Shown: positions 24,879-41,100 of the stretch, piece by piece
Numbering within the stretch: the first letter of the stretch is position 1
Layout of the letters: every line of letters starts with the position of its first letter
Source of the DNA: Salvelinus alpinus
Taxonomy: Eukaryota > Chordata > Actinopteri > Salmoniformes > Salmonidae
Length of the DNA stretch: 64,000 bases
NCBI RefSeq assembly: GCF_045679555.1
Contig: NC_092122.1
Coordinates: 16,283,565 to 16,347,564, forward strand
Direction: 5' to 3'
Translations under genes and position numbers: made by a program
Notes under the pieces: generated by a model
Database searches by the model: none
The model's input: the letters and a program-made list of their open reading frames with translations, nothing else
Told to the model about the DNA's origin: nothing

Positions 24879-26052
24879 TATTGTCACAGCAAAATATTCC
24901 TTCAGCAACAGGATTGTAAAGTTTAGTCAGTATTGTTGCTTGATCGGTGGTTAGACTATTAGCTGGACAAAAATGTAGGATACAGGAAAAGTACAATACT
25001 GTTAATATAACCGTGTGTTAGTGTGAGTTTTCAGTGAATTCATGGAAATCACAGAAGCTCATCTGCATATCCGGCAGCTGAGGAAAATTCTCAGCAACAA
25101 AAGAGTGATCAAATTAAGATCCTATATCTGTAGTTGTGTTATCTATAGGTACATGTATGGAGGTGGATGTAGGCTATAGCATCTGGTGAGTGATGTCATC
25201 ACTCAGAACACTTCTGGTAGGACGAAGAAAAACAAAGGTTATGAAACAACCTGGGACTTCAGAGCGAGTGACATAATCTCTAATCTAATGGCACTGCTTC
25301 CCAACTAATCCCACATAATCCACTGTAATTACCGACAATAAAAAGGGAACTCTTTAAACACGGATTTTAACTTTGATCACAATATTCAGAGCTCATTTCG
25401 ATTATTAATGAAAATCTATTCACAACTCAAATTTGAATGCTTTGAAGTGCGCTGGGTGTGCATTAATTTCCATGGCAACATGGAATATTGTAAAGATTAC
25501 ACATTATTGTACAATAGAGCAAAATAAAGGCAGATTTAGCTTTAATCCCCAGTTTGATGAGAATGAAGTACCACAGAGTTGCTTTATTTAATTTCATATT
25601 CATATTTCAGTGCTGAAATATACTGTAACTACTGTTAATAATATATCTAGTGTTATTACTAGAGTTAATATCCGTGCAGGATACTGGAACTTGATGTGTT
25701 CCCATCAAATTTCAGTGGGGTCACCCGTGGTCAAAGAGGGCGGCCATTTTGATTTCACTATGCCTTTCCTCATCTGGTTTTCAATCTGCAGGTGTTGTTA
25801 GAATGATACACTGTTTGTGTTCAGTAACAGCTTTATTAAGTGATTTTTGCATACTGGGGGTCAGACAGGGCAGCGTTCCAGACACATTGACATGTTTATT
25901 AGTCTGTTAGCAGACAGATAAGGTTGTCTGGTGCTGGCGGTTCTGTGCTCTTCTCTAATGAGGTTGAGAGGAGGTCTGCTCTGGGCAGGGGAGTTCCACA
26001 CCGCGTTGACCTTTACACCCCACACCCATCATAAGGGTCTGTGTCTGACTGC
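24879..26052. other. Intergenic DNA, no gene seen
   Basis: AT-rich unique sequence with no supported coding region and no recognised element. Confidence 0.55.
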
Positions 26053-26907
26053 AAACAACCATCCCACCATCCACCCAGCGGACGCCATACATCAATCACC
26101 CTGTACTGCAAACAACCATCCCACCATCCACCCAGCGGACGCCATACATCAATCACCCTGTACTGCAAACAACCATCCCACCATCCACCCAGCGGACGCC
26201 ATACATCAATCACCCTGTACTGGAAACAACCATCCCACCATCCACCCAGCGGACGCCATACATCAATCACCCTGTACTGGAAACAACCATCCCACCATCC
26301 ACCCAGCGGACGCCATACATCAATCACCCTGTACTGGAAACAACCATCCCACCATCCACCCAGCGGACGCCATACATCAATCACCCTGTACTGCAAACAA
26401 CCATCCCACCATCCACCCAGCGGACGCCATACATCAATCACCCTGTACTGGAAACAACCATCCCACCATCCACCCAGCGGACGCCATACATCAATCACCC
26501 TGTACTGGAAACAACCATCCCACCATCCACCCAGCGGACGCCATACATCAATCACCCTGTACTGGAAACAACCATCCCACCATCCACCCAGCGGACGCCA
26601 TACATCAATCACCCTGTACTGGAAACAACCATCCCACCATCCACCCAGCGGACGCCATACATCAATCACCCTGTACTGGAAACAACCATCCCACCATCCA
26701 CCCAGCGGACGCCATACATCAATCACCCTGTACTGGAAACAACCATCCCACCATCCACCCAGCGGACGCCATACATCAATCACCCTGTACTGGAAACAAC
26801 CATCCCACCATCCACCCAGCGGACGCCATACATCAATCACCCTGTACTGGAAACAACCATCCCACCATCCACCCAGCGGACGCCATACATCAATCACCCT
26901 GTACTGG
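26053..26907. repeat. 57-bp minisatellite, 15 units
   Basis: Fifteen units of exactly 57 bp, nearly identical. The main variable base lies just before AAACAACCATCCC (C or G after TACTG). Since 57 is divisible by 3 and the unit lacks stops in several frames, frames of 305 to 327 codons open on both strands over the same bases. Three mutually overlapping repeat frames, none with a domain, argue that none is a gene. Confidence 0.96.
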
Positions 26908-31715
<4,808 letters not shown>

Positions 31716-33431
31716 ACATCGAACCTAGAGGAGGAGGGCATTTTGGGACACTGGGCACCAGCACCCTGTTCTCCCAGGACACTTGGAAGCAGTGCCAGTG
31801 TTGTAGTACCCAAGTCCAGGTTAGGGACTTGACTACAACGCTGGGCCGTGATCAGCACACTGTCATACTGTGCTGTCAGCTTAAGAGGAAGAGGACATTT
31901 TGGGACAGGCACGGGGAACCAGCAACCTCTCCTCTCCCCAGGACCCTTGGCGGAAGTGCACCGCACACTCACACTTTGTACTGTGGAGAAACACTCTTTT
32001 CACCACTTCGATCAGGAAGTGACTTTTTCGCTGCAGGTTAGAAGAACTTACGCAGCAGGTTAGGGTAATTAATGTAGCAGGTTAGGAGACAAAAATTCTA
32101 TCCTAACCTGCTACGAAAATCCCTTCGTATCCAAGGGGCATGAAAAGAGTCTGTCCTATGTACTATCAGCTCCGTAACACCCTGATAGAGGAGTGAGACT
32201 GGTGGAGGGGTCCTGATACTCTCCAGAAGACATCTGTCACTGAGACGAGTCCCAGGGAGGATAGTAAGAGGGAACACTGCATGTCAAACTGCCCAAGCTC
32301 ATTAGAACTTAGGGGGATTGACAGCCATTCTCAGACCCAATGAGGCTCCTAGTTGCCTGGCTGCCTGGGAGAACATTGAACGGTATGAGAGAAATAATGA
32401 ATCCCTAAGCCTGCGTCCGTCGCACCGCCTCCCTGCCACTCTCCATCTTAGAGAGAGAGAAAGAGAGAGAGAGAGAGTCAGAGTCAGAGTCAGAGTCAGT
32501 CAGACACAGACAGACAGAGACTGGAGACAATATTTAGTTGAAGCTGTTTAAATTGCTTGCTAATAAAATGGCAGTAACCCTTGGTGTCTGACATATTTTA
32601 AGCAAATTGGATGAACTTTAAGACAATTTTTTATCTCGATTTAAAAGTGTGTTACATGTAATAACAGCATATCTAATTGGATGACCATGTCTGTATACTT
32701 ATACACTATTAAGTAATATGACCATGTCTTCACCAGCAGTAAGTAACAGTCTACAATGTAGTTTTTCAATGTTTCACAGTAACAACGGTTTCTCTTTGCA
32801 TTGTCTGGACACTTACTGACATCTAGTGGTAAAGTACTGTTCTCACAACACAGGTACAGCAGGTACTTCACTAGTTTAATTAGATGTTTTATTGTTGTTG
32901 TTGTAGTATGTCAGCAGTCTGTACAATATATTTCCTAATAGATATTACAAAGGTGACAGCTGCATATTCACTGTATATACAGATACCAGTTGGTTTGACA
33001 AGACAATACTTATTGTCTGACTGTTAGATTGTCATAATGTGGGTTGGTAGCACAGGAGGTTGGTGACCCCTTAATTGGGGAGGAAGGGCTCGTGGTAATG
33101 GTTGGAGCGGAATAGGTGGAATGTTATCAAATACATCAAACACATGGTTTGATGCCATTACATCCGCTCCATTCCAACCATTATTAAGAGCCGTCCTCCC
33201 CTCAGCAGCCTCCACTGGTTGGTAATATTGTGCATACACCCCTGAGCCTTAGTTTCTGTCTGGAGCAGGCAGAGTGAAATGTGACTTAAGTTTCAGTTTT
33301 GTTGCCTAGCAACTCTCCATAATGGGAATGACATATAGAAACTGCTGGTCATAGTGGGTGGAGTCCATTTCAACACTATCAACCTGCACTTCGATCCAGC
33401 AAGCCACCACAAATTACATTGATCGATTTTA
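31716..33431. repeat. Tandem block I of a duplicated TRIM-upstream unit
   Basis: This 1.7-kb block is repeated as block II (from 33,432) and partly as block III (from 35,561). Each block starts near ACATCGAACC and continues with an AGAGGAAGAGGACATTTTGG-type phrase, a CCTAACCTGCTACGAAAATC phrase, a GA-rich stretch, then TTGCTTGCTAATAAAATG. Its second half resembles the DNA just upstream of the TRIM genes at 37,600-38,120 and 42,500-43,170. No TRIM exon is visible in it. It contains the small repeat at 33,051-33,220. Confidence 0.8.
33051..33220. mobile_element. Short dispersed salmonid repeat
   Basis: The sequence from CACAGGAGGTTGGTG to GCAGCCTCCACTGG is a common salmonid dispersed repeat with roughly mirrored ends and a central partial palindrome around AACACATGGTTTGATG. 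It encodes no protein. The same copy, duplicated with its block, is at 35,171-35,340. Confidence 0.65.
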
Positions 33432-33922
33432 ACATCGAACCAAGAGGAGGGCATTTTGGGACAGACACTGGGCCCAAGCACCCTGTTCTCTTACAGGACA
33501 CTTGGGGTCAGTGCCAGTGTTGTAGTACCCAAGTCCAGGTTAGGGACTTGACTACACCGCTGGGCAGTGATCAGCACACTGTCATACTGTGCTGTCAGCT
33601 TATGAGGAAGAGGACATTTTGGCACAGGCACGGGGAACCAGAAACCTCGCCTCTCCCCAGGACCCTTGGGACGTGCACCGCACACTCACACTCTGTACAG
33701 AGGAGAAACACTTTTCACCACCTCGATCAGGAAGTGAATTTTTCACTGCAGGTTGGGAGAATTAATGTAGCAGGTTAGGAGACTGAGGTTTAAGGTTAGG
33801 AAAAGGGTTAAGTTGAGCAAAAATGCTCTCCTAACCTGCTACGAAAATCACTTCGTATCGAAGTTGTGTGAAAAGAGTCTGTCCCCTGTACTATCAACTT
33901 CGAGCCCCAATGAGCCTACAAG

Positions 33923-34531
33923 TGTTACGATGAGCGAAGGTGGGAACACAAGAGCGGACTCAAAAGAGGAAGCCGGGATGAATGCACCAAACTGTTTATT
34001 GAACACAGAGAAATGGGGAGTGCAGAACCGGGGTAGCTCAGATGAGTTGTAACAACCAGGAGTGTAGAGTGAGGTTGGAGTTGGCTGAGTAGAACTGGGG
34101 AACAGGTCCTGAGGGGAATCCAAGGTAATGGTGGTGAGTGATATCCGGAGCAAGGTGGTTGGTGGTGAGATGTGGAACAGGAGACAGGAGCCAGAGAGGT
34201 AAACTGCAAGGAGAGGACAAAAATGGTGTAAGGCAGGAAAACGAGCACAGCAAAGCAACAGGAGCTTGAGAATAGACAAAAGGCTAGCATGATAACTGAC
34301 TGAGCAGAGATTACAATCTGGCAGAGTGGTGGTGGCAGGAATGAGTATATGTAGAGGTTTTGATTTATGGGACGATTTGTAGCTGGTAGGGATCTGCTCT
34401 GACTCCAGCACACCTGTCTCCAACCACACAATCACACCGAGAGAGCGAACGAGCGAGAATACAGGGGGAGAACTGCAGGTTAGGACGACACCGGATTAAC
34501 ACCAGAGGGCGTAGTGGGAGCAGATGTGACA
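33923..34531 (-). mobile_element. Solo LTR-like insert in block II
   Basis: A 609-bp fossil insert reads TGTCACATCTGCTCC on the - strand at one end and ends in CGTAACA. It is flanked by ACAAG and CCAAG, a 5-bp target repeat with one difference. Blocks I (near 32,350) and III (near 35,975) show the empty site. No internal retroelement region is present, so it appears to be a solo LTR. Open frames inside it on the - strand are not taken as genes. Confidence 0.7.
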
Positions 34532-35170
34532 CCAAGTTGCCTGGCTAACTGGGAGAATGTTGGGCAGTATGTGAGAAATAATCACTAAGCTTGCGTCTGT
34601 TGCGTTGCACTGCCTGCCTGCCACTCTCCATCGTAGAGAGACAGAGACAATATTTAGTTGAAGCTGTTTAAATTGCTTGCTAATAAAATGACAGTAACCC
34701 TTGGTGTCTGACATATTTGAAGCCAATTGGATGAACTTTAGGACAATTTTTCATCTAGATTTAAAAGTATGTTAGATGTAATAACAGCATATCTCATTGG
34801 ATGACCATGTCTGTATACTTATACACTATTAAGTAATATGACCATGTCTTCACCAGCAGTAAGTAACAGTCTACAATGTAGTTTTTCAATGTTTCACAGT
34901 AACAACGGTTTCTCTTTGCATTGTCTGGTCACTTACTGACATCTAGTGGTAAAGTACTGTTCTCACAACACAGGTACAGCAGGTACTTCACTAGTTTAAT
35001 TAGATGTTTTATTGTTGTTGTTGTAGTATGTCAGCAGTCTGTACAATATATTTCCTAATAGATATTACAAAGGTGACAGCTGCATATTCACTGTATATAC
35101 AGATACCAGTTGGTTTGACAAGACAATACTTATTGTCTGACTGTTAGATTGTCATAATGTGGGTTGGTAG

Positions 35171-35340
35171 CACAGGAGGTTGGTGACACCTTAATTGGGG
35201 AGGAAGGGCTCGTGGTAATGACTGGAGCGGAATCGGTGGAATGGTATCAAATACATCAAACACATGGTTTGATGCCATTACATCCGCTCCATTCCAACCA
35301 TTATTAAGAGCCGTCCTCCCCTCAGCAGCCTCCACTGGTT
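35171..35340. mobile_element. Short dispersed salmonid repeat, second copy
   Basis: This is the block II counterpart of 33,051-33,220, with only a few differences. It was copied with its block rather than inserted independently, since the flanks also match. Confidence 0.65.
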
Positions 35341-35560
35341 GGTAAAATTGTGCATTCACCCCTGAGCCTTAGTTTCTGTCTGGAGCAGGCAGAGTGAAAT
35401 GTGACTGTAAGTTTCGGTTTTGTTGCCTAGCAACTCTCCATAATGGGAATGACATATAGAAACTGCTGGTCATTGTGGGTGGAGTCCATTTCAACACTAT
35501 CAACCTGCACTTTGATCCAGCAAGCCACCACAATTTACATTGCCACATTGATCTATTCTA

Positions 35561-36334
35561 ACATCGAACCAAGAGGAGGGAATTTTGGGACAGACACTGG
35601 GCCCAAGCACCCTGTTCTCTCACAGGACACTTGGGGTCAGTGCCAGTGTTGTAGTACCAAAGTCCAGGTTAGGGACTTGACTACAACGCTGGGCAGTGAT
35701 CAGCACACTGTCATACTGTGCTGTCAGCTTATGAGGAAGAGGACATTTTGGCACAGGCACGGGGAAGAAACACTTTTCACCACCTCGATCAGGAAGTGAA
35801 TTTTTCACTGCAGGTTGGGAGAATTAATGTAGCAGGTTAGGAGACTGAGGTTTAAGGTTGGGAAAAGGGTTAAGGTTAGCAAAAATGCTCCCCTAACCTG
35901 CTACGAAAATCACTTCGTATCAAAGTTGTGTGAAAAGAGTCTGTCCCCTGTACTATCAACTTGGATCCCCAATAAGGCTCCAAGTTGCCTGGCTAACTGG
36001 AAGAATGGTGGACAGTATGAGTGAAATAATCACTAAGCTTGCGTCCATCGCGCCGCCTACCTGCCACTCTCCTTAGAGAGAGAGACAGAGACAGAGACTG
36101 GAGACAATATTTAGTTGAGGCTGTTGGAATTGCTTGCTAATAAAATGACATATTTTAAGCAAATTGCATTTACTTTAAGACAATTTTTTATCTCGATTTA
36201 AAAGTATGTTACATGTAATAACAGCATATCTAATTGGATGACCATGTCTGTATACTTATACACTCTTAAGTTATACTACCATGTCTTCAATGTAGTTTTG
36301 CTCGTTGCAATGTCTGGATACTTACTGATATCTG
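35561..36334. repeat. Tandem block III of the TRIM-upstream unit, truncated
   Basis: This third copy follows the same order of phrases as blocks I and II. It lacks part of the middle (around 35,765) and is cut off at about 36,334, in the ACTTACTGACATCTAGTGG phrase, by a Tc1 fragment. It shows the empty target site for the block II LTR insert. Confidence 0.75.
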
Positions 36335-37150
36335 GGCTCTGGCTGGGCCACTCAAGGACATTGAGACACTCCTGCGTTGTCTTGGCTGTGTGCTTAGGGT
36401 CGTTGTCCTGTTGGAAGGTGAACCTTCGCCCCAGTCTGAGGTCCGGAGCGCTCTGGAGCAGGTTTTCATCAAGGATCTCTCTGTACTTTGCTCCGTTCAT
36501 CTTTCCCTCGAACCTGACTAGTCTCCCAGTCCCTGCCGCTGAAAAACATCCCCACAGCATGATGCTGCCACCAACATGCTTCACCATAGGGATGGTGAGA
36601 GGTTTTCTCCAGATGTGACGCTTGGCATTCAGGCCAAAGAGTTTAATTTAGGTTTCATCAGACCAGAGAATCTTGTTTCTCATGGTCTGAGAGTCCTTTG
36701 GTGCCTTTTGGGAAACTCCAAGCGGGCTGTCATGTGCCTTTTACTGAGGAGTGGCTTCCGTCTGGCTGCTCCACCATAAAGGCCTGATTGGTGGAGTGCT
36801 GCAGAGATGGTTGTCCTTCTGTATGGTACTCCCATGTCCACAGATGAACTCTGGATCTCCTTTAGAGTGGCCATTGGGTCCTTGATCACCTCCCTGACCA
36901 AGACCCTTCTCCCCTGATTGCTCAGTTTGGTCCCGGGTTGCCAGCTCTAGGAAGAGTCTTGGTGGTTCCAAACTTCTTCCATTAAGAATGATGGAAGACA
37001 CTGTGTTCTTGGGCACCTTCAATGCTGCATAAATGTGTTGGTATCCTTCCCCAGATCTGTGCCTCGACACAATCCTGTCTCGGAGCTCTACGGACAATTC
37101 AACCTCGTGGCTTAGTTTTTGCTCTGATATGACCTGTCAACTGTGGGACA
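36335..37150 (-). mobile_element. Internal fragment of a Tc1-like transposon
   Basis: The - strand encodes broken pieces of a Tc1 transposase. One piece carries [19 protein letters not shown] and a [11 protein letters not shown] motif of the DDE catalytic region. Another carries [17 protein letters not shown] from the N-terminal helix-turn-helix region. Both terminal inverted repeats are missing and the frames are interrupted, so it is a dead fragment. It is a close relative of the element at 38,864-40,408. Confidence 0.88.
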
Positions 37151-37600
37151 ATATATAGTTTATACAGAAGATCTATACAGAGACAGACATTCAAACCCAA
37201 ACGGACTCTAAACTGAACACTTGCACACTTGAAATGACATCATTTTGACCTGAAACACTAGAGTCCAGATTGAAGAATTCACTTCAATACATAATGCCTT
37301 ATTGATGTTTCAAAGAGGCAACATATTGTGAAATCCAACCATTACAATCATTTAAAGGATATACTGATGGATGGGGAAAGTGGTCAAGATAACAATGAAA
37401 TATACATGTGAACAACACATTCATCACACTGCCTGCCTGCCTGCCACTCCATCTTAGAGAGAGCAGAGAGACATAGAGAGAGAAAGAGAGAGAGAAGGAC
37501 AGAGAGAGAAAGCGAGAGAGAGTGAGAGAGAAAGACTACAATAGCATTTAGTTGAGGAATTGTTTGTTAGTAGGATGACATGTACCTTGATGTGTTGAAA
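37151..37600. other. Spacer with GA-rich patch
   Basis: No gene is seen. A GA-rich low-complexity patch lies at about 37,455-37,535 and corresponds to the GA-rich patch found in each upstream block. Confidence 0.5.
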
Positions 37601-38122
37601 GACAGGTTCAAAGTAAATTGACTATTTTCTGACTAGATTTGAAAGTACACTACATATAATAACATCATATCTCATTGGGTGACCATGTATACTTCTAAAC
37701 TATTAAGAAATACTGCCATGTCTTCACCAGCAGTCTACAATGTAGTTTTGCAATGCTTTTCTCAGTAATAACCATTGCTCTTTGTAATGACTAGACATCT
37801 AGTGGTAAAGTCCTTAATGGTTTGATTTAACATATTTTTTTATTGATGTTTTATATCCCTCTAGTGTGTGTTATATCACTCATTATTTCTGGTTGGTACA
37901 CTACACACACCTGAGTTTCTACCTGGATGCAAAGGGAAATGTGATAGTTCTGGTTTTGGTTTCATTTCCTGGAATATGAAAACTTAACTGTGGGTGGAGT
38001 TTTAGTCTGTATCATGCCTTTATAACCAGTATAACCTGCCCCTTTAGCCACAACTCAGTCAACCTGCTTGATGGATTCTAGCCTTAACCAAGACAGAATA
38101 ACACACTGAGTGATACATTATA
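37601..38122 (+). promoter_or_regulatory. Upstream region of TRIM copy 1
   Basis: This segment is similar to 42,500-43,175 upstream of copy 2 and to the gene-less blocks at 31.7-36.3 kb. It holds a TTTATAA motif at 38,019-38,025, about 100 bases before the start codon. A TTCCTGGAA motif at 37,966-37,974 fits the STAT-type GAS consensus. The TATA-like motif is also present before copy 2, whereas the GAS-like motif is altered there. Whether these sites work is inference. Confidence 0.4.
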
Positions 38123-41100
38123 ATGGCAGCCAGCTTGTCTCTCCTGGAGAAACACCTCTCTTGTCCCGTGTGTTGTGACATATTCAGCAACCCTGTCGTC
38201 CTCAAATGCAGCCACAGCTTCTGTGAGGAGTGTCTCCGGAAATACTGGAAGGACTTGGAGATTTTCCTGTGTCCTGTATGCAGGAAAGTGTGTTCTTCTG
38301 AAGAACCGAGCCAAAGTTTGGTCTTAAAGAGTCTCTGTGAATCGTTCCAGAGAGGGAGTGAAAACGAGAAAGGATCTCAGGATATCTGCCAGCTGCATGG
38401 AGAGAAACTCAAACTCTTCTGTTTTGATGACAAACAGCCCATCTGTGTTGTCTGTCATACATCAAAGAAACATAAAGGCCATGACTGCTATCCCATTGAG
38501 GAGGCTATACCTGATTTGAAGGTGAGACAGATTTATAAACATGTTTGCCTTTATTTAACTGATAATTGTGTGATTTGATTTGTTAACTTTGCCTTTGTTT
38601 AAAGACAAATGGATCCCTCTGTGACTGAATAAAGACATGACTAGCTGAGTACTGTACAATGAACGCCTAACTGACTCAGTTTTGTGTCATCTACATAAAT
38701 GTTTAGCAAGGTTGACAAATTTCACTTCTTATGTCATTCTAGAGTGAAATCAAGACTCCTTTGCAGAACAAATTGGAAAGAATGACCACCGCCAAACTGG
38801 AAGATGAAAACTGTGTGGAACACTTAATGGTAGTTCACAGTAATACATCTTTTCTAGTAAGGATGCAGTCCATTCGGAAAGTATTCAGACCCCTTGACTT
38901 TTTACAAATGTTGTTACGTTACAGTCTTATTCTAAAATTGATTCAATTGTTTTTTTCCCTCATAAATCTACACACAATACCCCATAATGACAAAGCAAAA
39001 ACAGGTTTTTAGAAATGTTGGCAAATGTATTAAACATTTTAAACTGAAATATCACATTTACATAAGTACTCAAACCCTTTACTCAGTACTTTGTTGAAGC
39101 ACCTTTGGCAGCGATTACAGCCTCAAGTCTTCTTGGGTATGATGCTACAAGCTTGGCGCACCTGCATTTGGGGATTTTCTCCCATTCTTCTCTGCAGATC
39201 CTCTCAAGCTCTGTCAGGTTGGATGGGGAGCGTCGCTGCACAGCTATTTTCCGGTCTCTCCAGAGATGTTGGATTGGGTTCAACTCCGGGCTCTGGCTGG
39301 TTCACTCAAGGACATTCAGAGACATTTCCCGGCTGTGTGCTTAGGGTCGTTGTCCTGTTGGAAGGTGAACCATCAGCCCAGTCCGAGGTCCCACTCTGGA
39401 GCAGGTTTTCATCAAGGATCTTTCTGTACTTTGCTTCGTTCATCTTTCCCTCGATCCTGACTAGTCTCCCAGTACCTGCCGCTGAAAAACATCCCCACAG
39501 CATGATGCTGCCACCACCATGCTTCACCGTAGGGATGGTATTGGCCAGGTGATGAGCAGTGCCAGGTTTCCTCTAGACGTGACGCTTGGCATTCAGGCCA
39601 AAGAGTTTAATCTTGGTTTACTCAGACCAGAGAATTCTGTTTCTCATGGTCTGAGAGTCTTTTAGTTCCCTTGTCGCAAACTCCAAGCTGGCTATCATGT
39701 GCCTTTAACTGGCTTCTGTCTGGCCACTCTACCATAATCAGGCCATGGCCTGATTGGGGGATTGCTGTAGAGATGGTTTTCTTTCTGGAAGGTTCTCCCA
39801 TCTCCACAGAGGAACTCTGGAGCTCTGTCAGAGTGACCATCGGGTTCTTGTTCACCTCCCTGACCAAGGCCCTTCTCCCCCTATTGCTCAGTTTGGCCGG
39901 GCAGCCAGCTTTAGGAAGATTATTGGTGGTTCCAAACTTCTTCCATTTAAGAATGATGGAGGGCACTGTGTTCTTGGGCACCTTCAATGCTGCAGAAATG
40001 TCTTGGTATCCTTCCCCAGATCTGTGCCTCGACACAATCCTGTCTCGGAGCTCTACGGACAATTCCTTCAACCTCGTGGCTTGGTTTTTTCTCTGACATG
40101 CACTGTCAACTGTGGGACCGTATATAGACAGGTGTGTCCCTTCACAAATCATGTCCAATCAATTGAATTGACCACAGGTGGACTACAATCAAGCTGGAGA
40201 AACATCTCAAGGATGGTAACAGGATGCACCTGAGCGTAATTCCGAATCTCATAGCAAAGGGTCTGAATACTTATGTAAATAAGGTATTTCTGTTTTATAA
40301 TACATTTGCAAACATTTCTAAAAACAATTATTTAATACATTTTAGAATAAGGCTGTAATGTAACGTGGAAAAAGTAAAGGGGTCTGTATACTTTCCAAAT
40401 GCACTGTATAAACACTTGAACAGTGTTAAAAGGGATAGTTTACACAATTTATAAAATTACACATTGGTTACCTTACCCTGTAAGCAGTTTATGGACAAGG
40501 TATGACAGCAATCCATGCTTTGATTTAGATTTAGTTTTTATTTAGCACTGTTATAAAGGAATTAGCATTTGTGGCACAAATTCCATTCAAATCATGGGAC
40601 CGATATTAGCATTTGTCCTGTCCAAATCAATCCGAATATATCTCAAATTGATTTTGGAAGCTCAACAAAGTCAGTTATAGATGTTTTGAAGATGATGCGC
40701 CAAAAATTATAATATCCGTCCCATGATTTGAATGGGATTTATTCCACAAATTATGAAATGTTAGCATGTGGAAACAGTGCCAGAGAAATTAAAACAAAGC
40801 ATGGATTGCTGTCATACTTTGTCCATAGACTGCTTATGTAACAGTATAACTTTAAACCGTCCCCTCGCCCCGACACGGGCGCGAACCAGGGACCCTCTGC
40901 ACACATCAACAACTGACACCCACGAAGCGTCGTTACCCATCGCTCCACAAAGGCCGCGGCCCTTGCAGAGCAAGGGGCAACACTACTTCTAGGTTTCAAA
41001 GCAAGTGACGTAACTGATTGAAACGCTAGTAGCGCGTACCCGCTAACTAGCTAGCCATTTCACATCCGTTACACTTACAGGGTAAAGAAACCAATATGTA

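Larger units (their letters stand above)
33432..35560. repeat. Tandem block II of the TRIM-upstream unit
   Basis: This is the second copy of the block, 2,129 bp. It is longer than its neighbour mainly because of a 609-bp LTR-like insert at 33,923-34,531. The part from about 34,660 to 35,440 is very close to 32,550-33,320, which indicates a fairly recent duplication. Confidence 0.82.

Noticed and set aside
34010-34060. tRNA gene, suggested by the GGGGTAGCTCAGATGAG phrase
   Set aside because: It resembles an A box, but no B box or cloverleaf follows within the expected distance, and it lies inside the LTR-like insert.
33848-34435. 195- and 168-codon frames on the - strand
   Set aside because: They lie almost wholly inside the solo LTR-like insert and have no domain.
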